The position numbers and the translations under genes were made by a program. 64,000 nt of DNA from Moraxellaceae bacterium. Its GTDB lineage: Bacteria; Pseudomonadota; Gammaproteobacteria; Pseudomonadales; Moraxellaceae. Location of the stretch: assembly GCA_029237815.1 (NCBI GenBank), contig JAQZBP010000006.1, positions 531,934 through 595,933 on the forward strand, given 5' to 3'. Positions 53,699-61,888 of this stretch are shown piece after piece; the first letter of the stretch is position 1, and the number at the start of each line of letters is the position of its first letter. The notes below the pieces were generated by a model. The model did not search any database and was not told the DNA's origin. It worked only from the letters and a program-made list of their open reading frames with translations.

Positions 53699-55033
53699 TC
53701 AGAACTTCAGCGTCAGCGAGCCCGTCAGCACGTGCACTTCGCCGCCGGTTTCGAGCGTTTCGTAGGGATTGCCGCCGTTCACCTGCGTCGAGGTGAGCGC
53801 GAAACTGCGGTCCTGCAGCAGGTGCATCTGGTAGGCGAGGTCGAGGCGCACCGGGAAGGCGAAGATCCACGGGTCCTTGAATTCGGCGCTGGCGCCGAGG
53901 CCGATCACGTAGCGGTCGTTGTCGAGATAGTTCACGTCGAGCGAGCGGTCGGACTCGAGCGCGGACGGCTCGAAGGCGACGCCGCCGGTGAGCGCGTAGG
54001 TGTCGTTGAGCCGGAACTGCGCGCCGACGCGCGGAATCAGGATGTCCTTGAAGCGCAGGTTGGCCTGGTTGCGCACGGTGTCGGCGGCGAACTCGCCTTC
54101 CAGCATGGACCACTGCTGCCACTCGCCGGTGAGGCCGACGCGCAGGCGCTCGCCCTTGTACTGCAGGCCGAGGCTCAGGATGTCGGGCTGGTAGGCGTCG
54201 ATGGTGGTGAGCAGCAGGTTCAGGCCGGGCGGTGGGATGGTGCCCGGGATCACTACGTTGGCATTCACCTGCGTCTGCGTGTTGGCCGCGGCGCGCCAGG
54301 CAAGCGCGGTTTCCAGATGGCCGGCCATGCAGTCGCGCTCGGGGCAGAGCAGGCGTCCCCAGTCGATGTTCACGCCCACGATGGGCGTCAGCTTGGGCTT
54401 GGCCGACACCTGCAGCTGCTCGTATTGCGTGGTGCCGGCGAGGTTGCTCTGGCCGGAGAGCGTGGCGTCGGCATGCAGCGTGACGCGGAAGGCGAGCCCC
54501 GCGTCGATGCCGGGCAGCAGGCGCGTGGCGCCGCCGGCGGTGAGGAAGAGCGGCTGGCGGCCGTACTGCAGGTACTGGCCCTGGGTGCTGGTGCCGGACT
54601 GGAAGGCCATCATCTCGCGGCCGTATTTCTCCACGCCGATCATGATGCCGAAGTACAGCGGGTGCTCGACCTTGGTGAGCGAGCTCAGGTCGGTCTTCAT
54701 GCCGATGAGGGTGAGCTCGCTCTCGTCGACCGGCAGCAGCTCGCCCTGGCGGCTGAGCGGCGCCGTGCCGCCCTGGCTCCGCGCATCGATCTGGTGGTCG
54801 GCGATCAGGTTGCCGACGCTCAGCTCGCCGCGGGGATCGGCCATGAGGCTGGCCGGGTTGTAGTAGACCGCCGAGACATCGGCGTTGAAGAGCGAGAGCG
54901 CCTGGGCGGAGGCCACGTCGCCCGGCAGGAGGCCGTAGCTGTTGGCGGCGCCACCCATGGCGGCGAAGGCGGGGCTGGAGAGCAGAGCGAGTGCGCCGGC
55001 AAGGCGACAGGCAGGACGAAGCAGAACGTTCAT
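53699..55033 (-). CDS. FadL/OmpP1-type outer-membrane transporter
   Basis: 444 aa from the ATG at 55033. Signal peptide MNVLLRPACRLAGALALLSSPAFA, then an N-terminal hatch-like region with GGAANSYGLLPGDVASAQALSLFNADVSAVYYNPASL (stretch broken by G and N), where NADVSAVYYNPASL is the hallmark of the FadL/TodX family. A strand-rich barrel follows, ending VHVLTGSLTLKF (C-terminal Phe). Family members take up long-chain fatty acids or aromatic hydrocarbons. First gene of a two-gene unit with the Ig-like lipoprotein. Two Cys at CPERDC form a likely disulfide loop. Confidence 0.87.
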   Translation of the reverse strand: MNVLLRPACRLAGALALLSSPAFAAMGGAANSYGLLPGDVASAQALSLFNADVSAVYYNPASLMADPRGELSVGNLIADHQIDARSQGGTAPLSRQGELLPVDESELTLIGMKTDLSSLTKVEHPLYFGIMIGVEKYGREMMAFQSGTSTQGQYLQYGRQPLFLTAGGATRLLPGIDAGLAFRVTLHADATLSGQSNLAGTTQYEQLQVSAKPKLTPIVGVNIDWGRLLCPERDCMAGHLETALAWRAAANTQTQVNANVVIPGTIPPPGLNLLLTTIDAYQPDILSLGLQYKGERLRVGLTGEWQQWSMLEGEFAADTVRNQANLRFKDILIPRVGAQFRLNDTYALTGGVAFEPSALESDRSLDVNYLDNDRYVIGLGASAEFKDPWIFAFPVRLDLAYQMHLLQDRSFALTSTQVNGGNPYETLETGGEVHVLTGSLTLKF

Positions 55034-55464
55034 TGTTCTTATCCCTCTGTGGAGTTCCGTTTTTGTTCTTGCCAGGCCGGGGCAATCCCGAGCTCGCCGC
55101 TCGGCCTTTGCGGACGGCACGATAGTTCCGGCGGTACGGTTTTTTTGTGCGGCTCTGATGCGCCTTTTGTATCAGCGAAGTAATTCTGTTAACGGATTCC
55201 CACTTCGGAAGGCGTAGGTCTTCTGTTGCATGGAAAGTTGTGGCGGCGGGTGGTGGGTCGCTGGGGCGGGGGCCACTTCGGGGACCATGGCGGGAAGGGC
55301 GGGCGATGGTCGCGGGAGGGAGTGGATGCGTTTCGGGATGGGGTGGTGGGCTGGTCTGGCGGCCCGGGTCGTTGGGCTGGAGCCTCAAGAGAGTGCGCGG
55401 GACGGGTCGACGCCGTGGGAGGGAAACCGTAGTATGCCCGCTGCCTGGCTCAGTCCCGGCCGAT
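55034..55464. other. Intergenic region between the FadL-type gene and tRNA-Gly
   Basis: About 430 bases. It should hold the FadL-type promoter (minus) and the tRNA promoter (plus). From 55226 to about 55435 the plus strand is strikingly G-rich, with many GGG and GGGG runs (for example GGGGCGGGGG), and no supported protein: the short open frames here are repetitive in Gly, Trp and Arg. I see no clear promoter hexamers. Confidence 0.5.
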
Positions 55465-55538
55465 GCGGGTGTAGTTCAATGGTAGAACTGCAGCTTCCCA
55501 AGCTGCTAGCGTGGGTTCGATTCCCATCACCCGCTCCA
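55465..55538 (+). tRNA. tRNA-Gly (anticodon CCC)
   Basis: 74 nt with encoded CCA. Acceptor stem GCGGGTG/CACCCGC, D stem GTTC/GAAC, anticodon stem GCAGC/GCTGC with loop TTCCCAA (anticodon CCC), T stem GTGGG/CCCAT with loop TTCGATT. All stems close, with one G-T wobble in the T stem. Its 3' part is duplicated in inverted orientation at 63791-63839, marking this gene as the left boundary of an island. Followed directly by a terminator. Confidence 0.97.
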
Positions 55539-55641
55539 TATCAAAAAGCCCGCAAACGCGGGCTTTTTTCATTCTGGGATCAGGGTCAGAAACCTCTTCC
55601 AGGCCAACTGTTAAGACTTTTATGCCGACTTTTGGAGCGGG
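55539..55641 (+). repeat. Left island arm (L)
   Basis: Begins right after the tRNA CCA. It contains the terminator hairpin, CATTCTGGGATCAGGG (55570-55585), a 24-base block at 55602-55625 that recurs at 59074-59097 and inverted at 63704-63727, and the 20-mer ATGCCGACTTTTGGAGCGGG at 55622-55641. The last nine bases, TGGAGCGGG, are the inverted tRNA 3' end. The 20-mer is repeated exactly in inverse orientation at 58979-58998, flanking cargo block A. Confidence 0.9.
55543..55569 (+). terminator. Terminator of tRNA-Gly, within the left repeat arm
   Basis: AAAAAGCCCGC-AAAC-GCGGGCTTTTTT. Nearly the same hairpin recurs at 59015-59040 and 63759-63788 as part of the island repeats. Confidence 0.92.
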
Positions 55642-55709
55642 ACGACGGTGCATTAAGAGTAATGCGCAAGGTTCAATACGAATCTCAGATTCGCTTTTGT
55701 TGAAGGACA

Positions 55710-57554
55710 ATGATGGCCATCGATACCCTCGTGGTGGCAGCAGCCTCTGCTGCTATAAAGGAAGCCGCAAAGAAGACAACTGAAAAAGCATTTGATCTGC
55801 TATGTAAAAAGCATGGCCTAACAGGTGTTAAGGCATTTAAAAGCAAATACATAGATTATTGCGACAAAGTCCTCCATATAAAGACGCTCGCCTCACAGGA
55901 GCGGGCTGTATTTGTTGACGATATCTATGTGCCTATTAGCCTTTTGAAGGCCGGCCACAAAATATCTTTCGACATTACTGAGAAGACCACTCTGGATGAG
56001 GGCAGGTCATTGCTTATAAAAGGCCTTGCTGGACAGGGAAAGTCCACAATATTGAGGAAGCTCTTAGCGAACAACCTTCGACATTATGAGAGGCTTCCAA
56101 TCTTTTATGAACTGAAGAACTACAGAGGCGGAAGCATCGAGGCGGCTATATCCGACTTCCTTATAGCAATGGGCATTTCAATTGATGAGGAATCAGTTGG
56201 CAAGCTTCTTGATGACAGTAATGTTAAGGTTTACCTGGATGCATTTGACGAAACACCTCCAGAATATCGGCCTGAATTACTGAATGAGATAAAGAAGCTT
56301 GCCAATAAGTACTCCTGCAATCTCATATGTACAACGCGCCCAGATACAGAAATAGATTCGCTGACCGAATTTAATACCTATGCAGTCTGCCCTCTCACTG
56401 AGGAGCAAATTTTTGGAATTATCAAAGCCACTTCAGTTGACGACGAGAAGTCAAAAGAACTCTGTAGTGCGTTAAAAAGAAGTCACCTCCACAGCGGGAA
56501 CGAATCAATCCTAAAGTCACCCATCTTGGTTGTTCTTTACTGCATCAGCTATAACCTCGGCGAGGAAATACCTAGTACGCTTTCGCAGTTCTATTCGAAT
56601 ATCTTTGAAACGGTCTTTCATAGGCACGACAACATAAAGGGAAAGGTTAATAGAACACGGCACTGGAACGATAATCGACGCATATACAGAGAGTTGTTCA
56701 ACTGCTTGTGCTTTATCTCGCAGAGATCTGGCAGTGGGAGTTTTAGCCATGAAAAACTTAGCGAGTTCATTGCGGTTGCACTTCAGTACGTCGGCGAAGA
56801 CAAAAAACTATCTGACAAGGTAAGCAGGGAGATAGTTTCTATCACCAACTTAATAATTGAAGACGGATTTAATGAATACAGATATGTACATAAGTCCATC
56901 CAAGAGTTTTTTTCTGCTGCCTTTATATGCTCTCTCGAGCATGGCAAGAAGGTAGAGTTTTACGGCAAGTGCAAGGGTGACTACCGGTTCCACTCAATAT
57001 TCAGAAACACTCTCTTTTTTCTAAATGAACTTGATTATTATGACTATGCAAAATACTTGCTGGTGCCAAGCATTAGTGAACTGCTGCTTTTAGATGGAAG
57101 AAAAATTGAAGACTCGACTTCTCTTAGTGATTTTCTTATAGAGAGATTTTTGACAGAAACTTTTGTCAGATGTGAAAAATCAATAATCAGTGGAAAGCGT
57201 GGTGGAAATATGGGGATCGAGCTAAGGCTCGAAAAGCCAAAGTTTTCTTCCGCGGAGAAATATCCAGAGGCTTATTCTAGGCTGTTCAATGTATCGGCTG
57301 ACCTAGTGGAGCTTCACAATGAAGATGATAAGACCGCAAAATTAATCATAGAGAGAGGGACTCCTGACAAAGAGAATGGATATGTCATGAGCATTCAGGA
57401 ACTCATCTCTAGGGAAGCTTTTTCAGCTGATGAAATCCATGGCCTATTATTAACATCAGCCTTTGCGCTATTTAGGAAAGACTACAATGCGGCGGTAGAT
57501 AAACTTAAAGACAGGGAAGAGTTTCTGAGTAAGGGCCAATTTTTTGATTTTTAA
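55710..57554 (+). CDS. NACHT-type STAND NTPase (bNACHT-like)
   Basis: 614 aa (a second ATG follows at 55713). AT-rich codon use unlike the core genome. An N-terminal helical segment (AAASAAIKEAAKKTTEKAF) precedes a NACHT NTPase: Walker A GLAGQGKST (105-113), Walker B VKVYLDAFDE (172-181, extra acidic residue typical of NACHT), CTTRPDTE sensor (about 207-214) and a winged-helix segment ending YRYVHKSIQEFFSAAF (near 400). The C-terminal about 200 residues carry no recognised repeat and would be the sensor. No effector domain is obvious; the short N-terminus may be one. Bacterial NACHT proteins are known anti-phage defence proteins. First gene of island block A. Confidence 0.8.
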   Translation: MMAIDTLVVAAASAAIKEAAKKTTEKAFDLLCKKHGLTGVKAFKSKYIDYCDKVLHIKTLASQERAVFVDDIYVPISLLKAGHKISFDITEKTTLDEGRSLLIKGLAGQGKSTILRKLLANNLRHYERLPIFYELKNYRGGSIEAAISDFLIAMGISIDEESVGKLLDDSNVKVYLDAFDETPPEYRPELLNEIKKLANKYSCNLICTTRPDTEIDSLTEFNTYAVCPLTEEQIFGIIKATSVDDEKSKELCSALKRSHLHSGNESILKSPILVVLYCISYNLGEEIPSTLSQFYSNIFETVFHRHDNIKGKVNRTRHWNDNRRIYRELFNCLCFISQRSGSGSFSHEKLSEFIAVALQYVGEDKKLSDKVSREIVSITNLIIEDGFNEYRYVHKSIQEFFSAAFICSLEHGKKVEFYGKCKGDYRFHSIFRNTLFFLNELDYYDYAKYLLVPSISELLLLDGRKIEDSTSLSDFLIERFLTETFVRCEKSIISGKRGGNMGIELRLEKPKFSSAEKYPEAYSRLFNVSADLVELHNEDDKTAKLIIERGTPDKENGYVMSIQELISREAFSADEIHGLLLTSAFALFRKDYNAAVDKLKDREEFLSKGQFFDF

Positions 57555-57642
57555 CGCGATGTAATTCGGCTAGCTTTTCGTCTCTTCATGCATCTGTATT
57601 GGGTATCGACGATCTCAAGCCGTGGTCAATAAAAGAAGAATT

Positions 57643-58755
57643 ATGGAGGCTTCTGTGCCTGCAGCATTTTCGTCAGCACTTTACTACCCCCACATTGACA
57701 TAAAGGACGAACAATGGCTGAGAAGCGCCGCATTGTTCTGGGACTCCATACGAACAATAGTGCCGGCATCATATCGCGACCCTTATTCAAGCGACTTTGC
57801 TCGTGCCCTGTCTGATGAGGGAGTGCTTACGCCTGTCCGTGTATCATCGGACATGGATGAGATTGAGGAACTAACTGACAAAGTACTCGACTTTCTTACT
57901 GATCCTGCCTCGGCAGGTATCATGCTCGACGCAGACCGCCACCTAAATCGTCGAGTTCATCCGGACAAGATGTCATATGAGTTGCGCGAATTAGCCCACA
58001 TACATCCGGAGAAGCTGCCTTATGTTGTCCGCTCAGAGCTTGAGCGAGGTTTAGATGACGATGGCTGGCTTCATGCTACGCCTGGCTTTGCTAATTTCTA
58101 CATGACGTTGCTCGCTTCTCAACTGGCCCAAAGACTTGGTCTGGGGTTAGTTACCGAATCGTCTGCCGCAGACCAGTTGGCGGTTGCTGTGCGCAAAGGG
58201 AAGCCGCTAGGTGAATTTGGGAACCGACGAATCGGTCGTCATTTTGATGCGTCTGGGCCCAGGCGTTCTTTGCCGAAAGCTGTTGCACCTAGCTTGCTTA
58301 TTGATCTTATGGTGCAAGGAATCTCTTTGCCGGACCACCTTTCAGTGAAAGAGATCCTCAAATTCAAAGAGAAACACAGGGAAGAATTGGCTGTGTTTCG
58401 CCGAGAAGTTGCTCGTCTCGCGACGGACTTGCCTGAAGACGCGCCTATAGAAGCGCTGAGGCAGGCGGTCTCCGATCAATACCAAGCCAACGTTCTACCG
58501 GCAATGCGTAGCCTCCAAGAATCCTTGCACGCTCAAAGCTGGGACGCTGGACTCAATGGTCTGCTAAAGGTCTCGTTCTTCTCTGCCGCCCCAGCCTCAG
58601 CAGCTATTTTTGCAGGCATTCCAAGTTCCGTAGCGTTGCTCGCTGGCGCAGGAATTTCGCTTACTGCGTCAGCGGTGCTATTAGCAAATCAACGGCGCCG
58701 AGCAGTGATTGATAGCCCATATTCATATTTGCTCTCCATGAAGCGTCAGTGGTGA
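57643..58755 (+). CDS. DUF6236-like protein with a C-terminal membrane hairpin
   Basis: 370 aa from the ATG at 57643 (AAAGAAG just upstream; a GTG seven codons earlier at 57622 is possible). The N-terminal SALYYPHIDIKDEQWLRSAALFWDSIRTIVPASY is the hallmark, as I recall it, of DUF6236 proteins. The middle is helical; residues about 310-355 are hydrophobic with Ala/Gly (AAPASAAIFAGIPSSVALLAG, SLTASAVLLA) and look like two membrane helices near the C-terminus. Function unknown. It follows the NACHT gene by 88 bases in the same direction, so it may be its partner, although base composition is less AT-rich than the NACHT gene. Confidence 0.65.
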   Translation: MEASVPAAFSSALYYPHIDIKDEQWLRSAALFWDSIRTIVPASYRDPYSSDFARALSDEGVLTPVRVSSDMDEIEELTDKVLDFLTDPASAGIMLDADRHLNRRVHPDKMSYELRELAHIHPEKLPYVVRSELERGLDDDGWLHATPGFANFYMTLLASQLAQRLGLGLVTESSAADQLAVAVRKGKPLGEFGNRRIGRHFDASGPRRSLPKAVAPSLLIDLMVQGISLPDHLSVKEILKFKEKHREELAVFRREVARLATDLPEDAPIEALRQAVSDQYQANVLPAMRSLQESLHAQSWDAGLNGLLKVSFFSAAPASAAIFAGIPSSVALLAGAGISLTASAVLLANQRRRAVIDSPYSYLLSMKRQW

Positions 58756-58978
58756 TCTGCTGCCTGAGCTTTCGCCCAGGCCGATCTTCAGCCATCGGCG
58801 AGCTTGAGCGTTGGAATGGACAGCAATATGGGCATTACTATCACTGAGATGATCTCGGATTACTGCTCTACGGATAAGGAGGTTTGTTGGCCCATGAGCC
58901 AATCAGCCCCACTATCAAAACAAGTCGATCAGAGGATTAGGGGTAACGGGACTGTTAAGAAAGGGAGCGATGAACTGT

Positions 58979-59166
58979 CCCGCTCCAAAAGTCGGCATCC
59001 TGATCCCAGAATGAAAAAAGCCCGCGTTTGCGGGCTTTTGTCATTCTGGGATCAGGGTAAGAGCTACTGTCCGGGCCAACTGTTAAGACTTTTATGCAGA
59101 CTGCCGGGGCATCAAGGAGTGTCGGATCGCTCTCGGTGGTTCAATCCTTTCCTAGCATCCCTAATT
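58979..59166. repeat. Middle island junction (M): L-type arm and R-type arm joined head to head
   Basis: 58979-58998 is the exact inverse of the left 20-mer (55622-55641). The following bases to 59030 are the inverse of the L-arm terminator region, with the 37 bases corresponding to 55585-55621 deleted. From 59031 to 59166 the sequence is the inverse of 63635-63770 over 136 bases with a single mismatch (C for T in the AAGACTTTT block). The two arms share one terminator hairpin. It divides the island into block A (55642-58978) and block B (59167-63634). Confidence 0.93.
58999..59056. repeat. 58-bp near-perfect palindrome at the block junction
   Basis: Arms of 27 bases (58999-59025 and 59030-59056) with a 4-base loop and one mismatch. 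The inner part is the GCCCGC/GCGGGC terminator stem; the outer part is CCTGATCCCAGAATGA and its complement. Acts as a bidirectional terminator for both blocks and is long enough to extrude a cruciform. Confidence 0.93.
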
Positions 59167-59252
59167 GTCTAATTACCCTGTTTCGGTAGTTGTCTTAACA
59201 GGTCAAAGCCTCACCATTCATGATGGGTCGGTCTGAGCCTTAGGATTCTGAT

Positions 59253-60029
59253 TTACTGAGACAAGCTGTCAATGAACGGCGCAGGAGCCTTCCCCTCCTC
59301 GGCTGCTGCCTTTTGTAGGGCCTGCATGAAGCCCTTGAGGAGATCATCAAGACCCATTTCTGAAAAGTCGATTTCAGATTTGACCTCGCTTTTTAAAATC
59401 TTCTTGCAGCCAAAATATGTGAAAAGCCCACATGACAGAGCCACCATCCTTATAGATTGATTTAGCTCGTTAGCTAGTTCCGAAATGTTTGTGCTCTTAA
59501 GTTTTTCAAATTGAGAAGTTAGCACTTGAGAGAGGAGAGGGGTCGCAGCAATGCTTGCAGTCTCCTGCGCTCTTTCGGCATAGCTTTCCTGAAGGCGAAT
59601 TAACTTTCCAATTGACTCCTTTCCCCTAATTTTAAAAGCCATTAGCGGAGCCTGCTTAGCCATCTCATTTAGTGAGCCAATAAAAGGCGCAATTATTTCC
59701 TCTTCAAGCCTATGCTGCACCATGTCGCGGGATGCTCCTAGGTGACTAAGCAGCAGATCTTTCACATCTTCTGGCATCTCGCCGGCATCGATAATTCCAT
59801 GCCGCTTAAAGAAGTCGTCACAGTAGGCAAGGTACTGCTTTAGGATGTCCTTAGGCTCGAACATGTTGGCAAGAAATGCATGTCGCATTTCAAGAAGATA
59901 AAACAACACAACTCGGCGGCTTTTTAATATTTCGGCTTGAGTCTTAAGAAAGTAACCAAGCCCGCCTAACAAAGAGGCTAAGGCAACGCCGCCAAGGCCT
60001 ATTAAAGCGGCAATCATTTCAGCATCCAT
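59253..60029 (-). CDS. Membrane-anchored protein of unknown function
   Basis: 258 aa from the ATG at 60029 (MDAEMIAALIGLGGVALASL); a start 14 codons earlier at 60071 is less likely. One N-terminal transmembrane helix (AALIGLGGVALASLLGGLGYFL, about 6-27), then a mainly helical, charged cytoplasmic domain with no motif I recognise. Somewhat lower GC than the core. First gene of block B, reading toward the middle junction with the PIN and Xre genes upstream on the same strand (gap of 133 bases). Being an unrecognised single-anchor protein next to toxin-antitoxin-like genes, it could be a membrane effector; this is inference only. Confidence 0.6.
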   Translation of the reverse strand: MDAEMIAALIGLGGVALASLLGGLGYFLKTQAEILKSRRVVLFYLLEMRHAFLANMFEPKDILKQYLAYCDDFFKRHGIIDAGEMPEDVKDLLLSHLGASRDMVQHRLEEEIIAPFIGSLNEMAKQAPLMAFKIRGKESIGKLIRLQESYAERAQETASIAATPLLSQVLTSQFEKLKSTNISELANELNQSIRMVALSCGLFTYFGCKKILKSEVKSEIDFSEMGLDDLLKGFMQALQKAAAEEGKAPAPFIDSLSQ

Positions 60030-60162
60030 GGGTCTTTCTCTGTTTATTTTCTCAATGTTGGCTTGGCACATTAACCACGCAGGCGTAACTCATCGTCACT
60101 GCCGCCCCTTTTTATGCTCAGTACCAGTGCGCTTCTCCTCCTAAAAAGGAGATATTGCCTAA

Positions 60163-60678
60163 TTACCCAATTTTTATAGTTGCTTTATTGGGTTCGCTAT
60201 CGCGCAACCTCTGCAGCTGAGCCTCAACGTCCTGCCACGGTAACCGACGATTTTCATGCCTCATCTTTTCATACGCAGCTTCAATTTGGGCAATATCCAA
60301 AACCTTTGCAGCAAACAAGCGCTCCATCAGCCATAAAGTCCCTCTAACATCCACACCCTCACAAAGAGCAGCCTCCCGCAGTCGAGCATCACCGGTCAGC
60401 AAGGGACACTGCTCCTGCTTCGCCAAAGACAGTGCCAGCAAATCATTCTGGCTGGGCTTGGGATAAAGCCCGCCCATACGCCATGCCTCATCCACGAACT
60501 CTGCCCGAACTTCAAGTGGCTTCAGCCCCATCTTCAGCAAATGCGGGTGCTGCTTTTCCAGCTCCTCTGCATACAGCACATCTGGCACCGCTATGGTTTC
60601 TGGCAGAGAAAACATGAAATCTAAAACGCCTCCCACCTCCATATCGATGAAGATATTTGCGTCACTGACCAGCCACAT
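60163..60678 (-). CDS. PIN-domain protein (toxin-like nuclease)
   Basis: 171 aa. PIN-type acidic residues: VSDANIFID (D6, D12), YAEELEKQ (E38/E39), SQNDLLALSLA (D79) and LLTGDARLREAA (D97). A metal-dependent ribonuclease fold of VapC-like type; several PIN families pair with Xre/ImmA regulators. GGAG seven bases before the ATG. Its start overlaps the 3' end of the Xre-ImmA gene by 17 bases, so the two are translationally coupled. Predicted toxin or nuclease; targets unknown. The C-terminal 60 residues are an extra charged helical extension. Confidence 0.78.
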   Translation of the reverse strand: MWLVSDANIFIDMEVGGVLDFMFSLPETIAVPDVLYAEELEKQHPHLLKMGLKPLEVRAEFVDEAWRMGGLYPKPSQNDLLALSLAKQEQCPLLTGDARLREAALCEGVDVRGTLWLMERLFAAKVLDIAQIEAAYEKMRHENRRLPWQDVEAQLQRLRDSEPNKATIKIG

Positions 60679-61729
60679 GCGGAGGCTCCATCTTCCGAGT
60701 GACGTGGAATTCAGCGAGGGATGCTCCCAGCAATTCAGCAGCTTTCGATTCGCTGATCAGGTCTTCGGCCAGAGCTCGGTAAACGCTTTGCTGGAACAAT
60801 CGTGGTTGTTCCGCTTTGTATTCATCACCTGGCTCCAACTTAGCCTCTTTCCATGCCTGCATATAGCCGGTCCATATCTGGCGATTCGCCTGCTGATTAA
60901 TGATTCCTAAATCTTTTGCACGAAAGGACCAAGCCATCATGCTCAGGCCCCACTCATGCTTTAGAAGATGAAGTTCCTGCGGCTCAAGCCAGCTACGTTT
61001 TTCACCCAGACACTCCAACACCTTGGGCTGTGGCACTAAAAAAGCCCCTGCAAAACGATGGCAGGCTTTTTCTTCATCCAGTCCTTCCGACAGTCGTCCA
61101 TGCAAAACGAGATGACCTAGCTCATGGGCCAAGGTGAAACGCTGGCGGTCACCCGTCCAGCTTTGCCCGACCACCACCACAGGCGCATCGCCCATGCGCG
61201 CAGACAAACCATTGAATTTTTCATGTCCGTCGTAACGGGTGATCAGTACCTTGATACCGCGAGACTCCAAGGTATCAATCAGGTCAGGAATCGGCCCTAG
61301 ACCCAATTGCCAATACTGGCGCATGGCAATAGCAACCCCCTCAATTTCCTCATAGCCCTCTATCTGCGAAGGCAAATTCATCGGCAGATGAAAGGGCTTT
61401 CCCCAAGGCGAGGGCAACACGTCCTCCAGTATCAGCCAACGTTCTAGCTGCTCCTTCACATCGGCCAGTACCTTTCGTTCCTCCTTTTCTGGCAGGAGTT
61501 CATGCTCACGATGGTTGATGTCCGTCAGGCAAATCTCCTTGCGCCGGAAGAAATATTCGGTACGCACGCCCAGCGCCTGTGCCATAGCCAACAACACCTT
61601 GGAAGACGGCGTGCTCTGGTTGTTTTCGTATTTGGAAATTGCCATGGCAGTTATATCTGCCTTCTCGGCAAGCGCGCGCAAAGACAGCCCCGACGCTAGC
61701 CGAGCCTGCTGGATACGCTCTCCGATCAT
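60662..61729 (-). CDS. Xre-family HTH plus ImmA/IrrE-type metallopeptidase
   Basis: 355 aa. HTH_3 domain at about 3-58 (GLSLRALAEKADITAMAISKYE), then a COG2856/M78 domain with the zinc site FTLAHELGHLVLHG (HExxH, 202-206) and AGAFLVPQPKVLE. It starts at 61729 with AGGAG eight bases upstream. Xre-COG2856 proteins coupled to PIN-type toxins are a known predicted toxin-antitoxin arrangement, with the Xre part as autorepressor and the peptidase removing a repressor or the antitoxin in response to stress. A 40-bp inverted repeat upstream (61761-61800) is a likely operator. Confidence 0.88.
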   Translation of the reverse strand: MIGERIQQARLASGLSLRALAEKADITAMAISKYENNQSTPSSKVLLAMAQALGVRTEYFFRRKEICLTDINHREHELLPEKEERKVLADVKEQLERWLILEDVLPSPWGKPFHLPMNLPSQIEGYEEIEGVAIAMRQYWQLGLGPIPDLIDTLESRGIKVLITRYDGHEKFNGLSARMGDAPVVVVGQSWTGDRQRFTLAHELGHLVLHGRLSEGLDEEKACHRFAGAFLVPQPKVLECLGEKRSWLEPQELHLLKHEWGLSMMAWSFRAKDLGIINQQANRQIWTGYMQAWKEAKLEPGDEYKAEQPRLFQQSVYRALAEDLISESKAAELLGASLAEFHVTRKMEPPHVAGQ

Positions 61730-61760
61730 GGTTTGGTCTCCTTGGTTTGGGCTTAATCGC

Positions 61761-61800
61761 AGTTTACAAACATCTGCTGTTTTTGTTATAAGTGTAAACT
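61761..61800. promoter_or_regulatory. Probable operator of the Xre-ImmA/PIN pair
   Basis: Perfect 8-bp arms AGTTTACA (61761-61768) and TGTAAACT (61793-61800), spaced about three helical turns centre to centre, in the AT-rich divergent region just upstream of the Xre gene. Binding by the Xre HTH is inferred. Confidence 0.65.
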
Positions 61801-61888
61801 ATACATTATGGTGACCGGGCCGCCAAGCGCTCTGAGCAAATGAATTCCTTTATCTATCAATCTGATAGCGGCTTGCGGGAACTCGGAT

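Noticed and set aside
50697..55388. 1563-codon open frame spanning the lipoprotein and the FadL-type gene
   Set aside because: Only the part after the ATG at 53687 (ribosome site, lipobox) is coding; the rest is an Arg/Pro-rich shadow of the FadL gene.
58804..59172. 122-codon frame over the middle junction
   Set aside because: Runs through the terminator palindrome and the repeat arms; sequence is repeat-derived.
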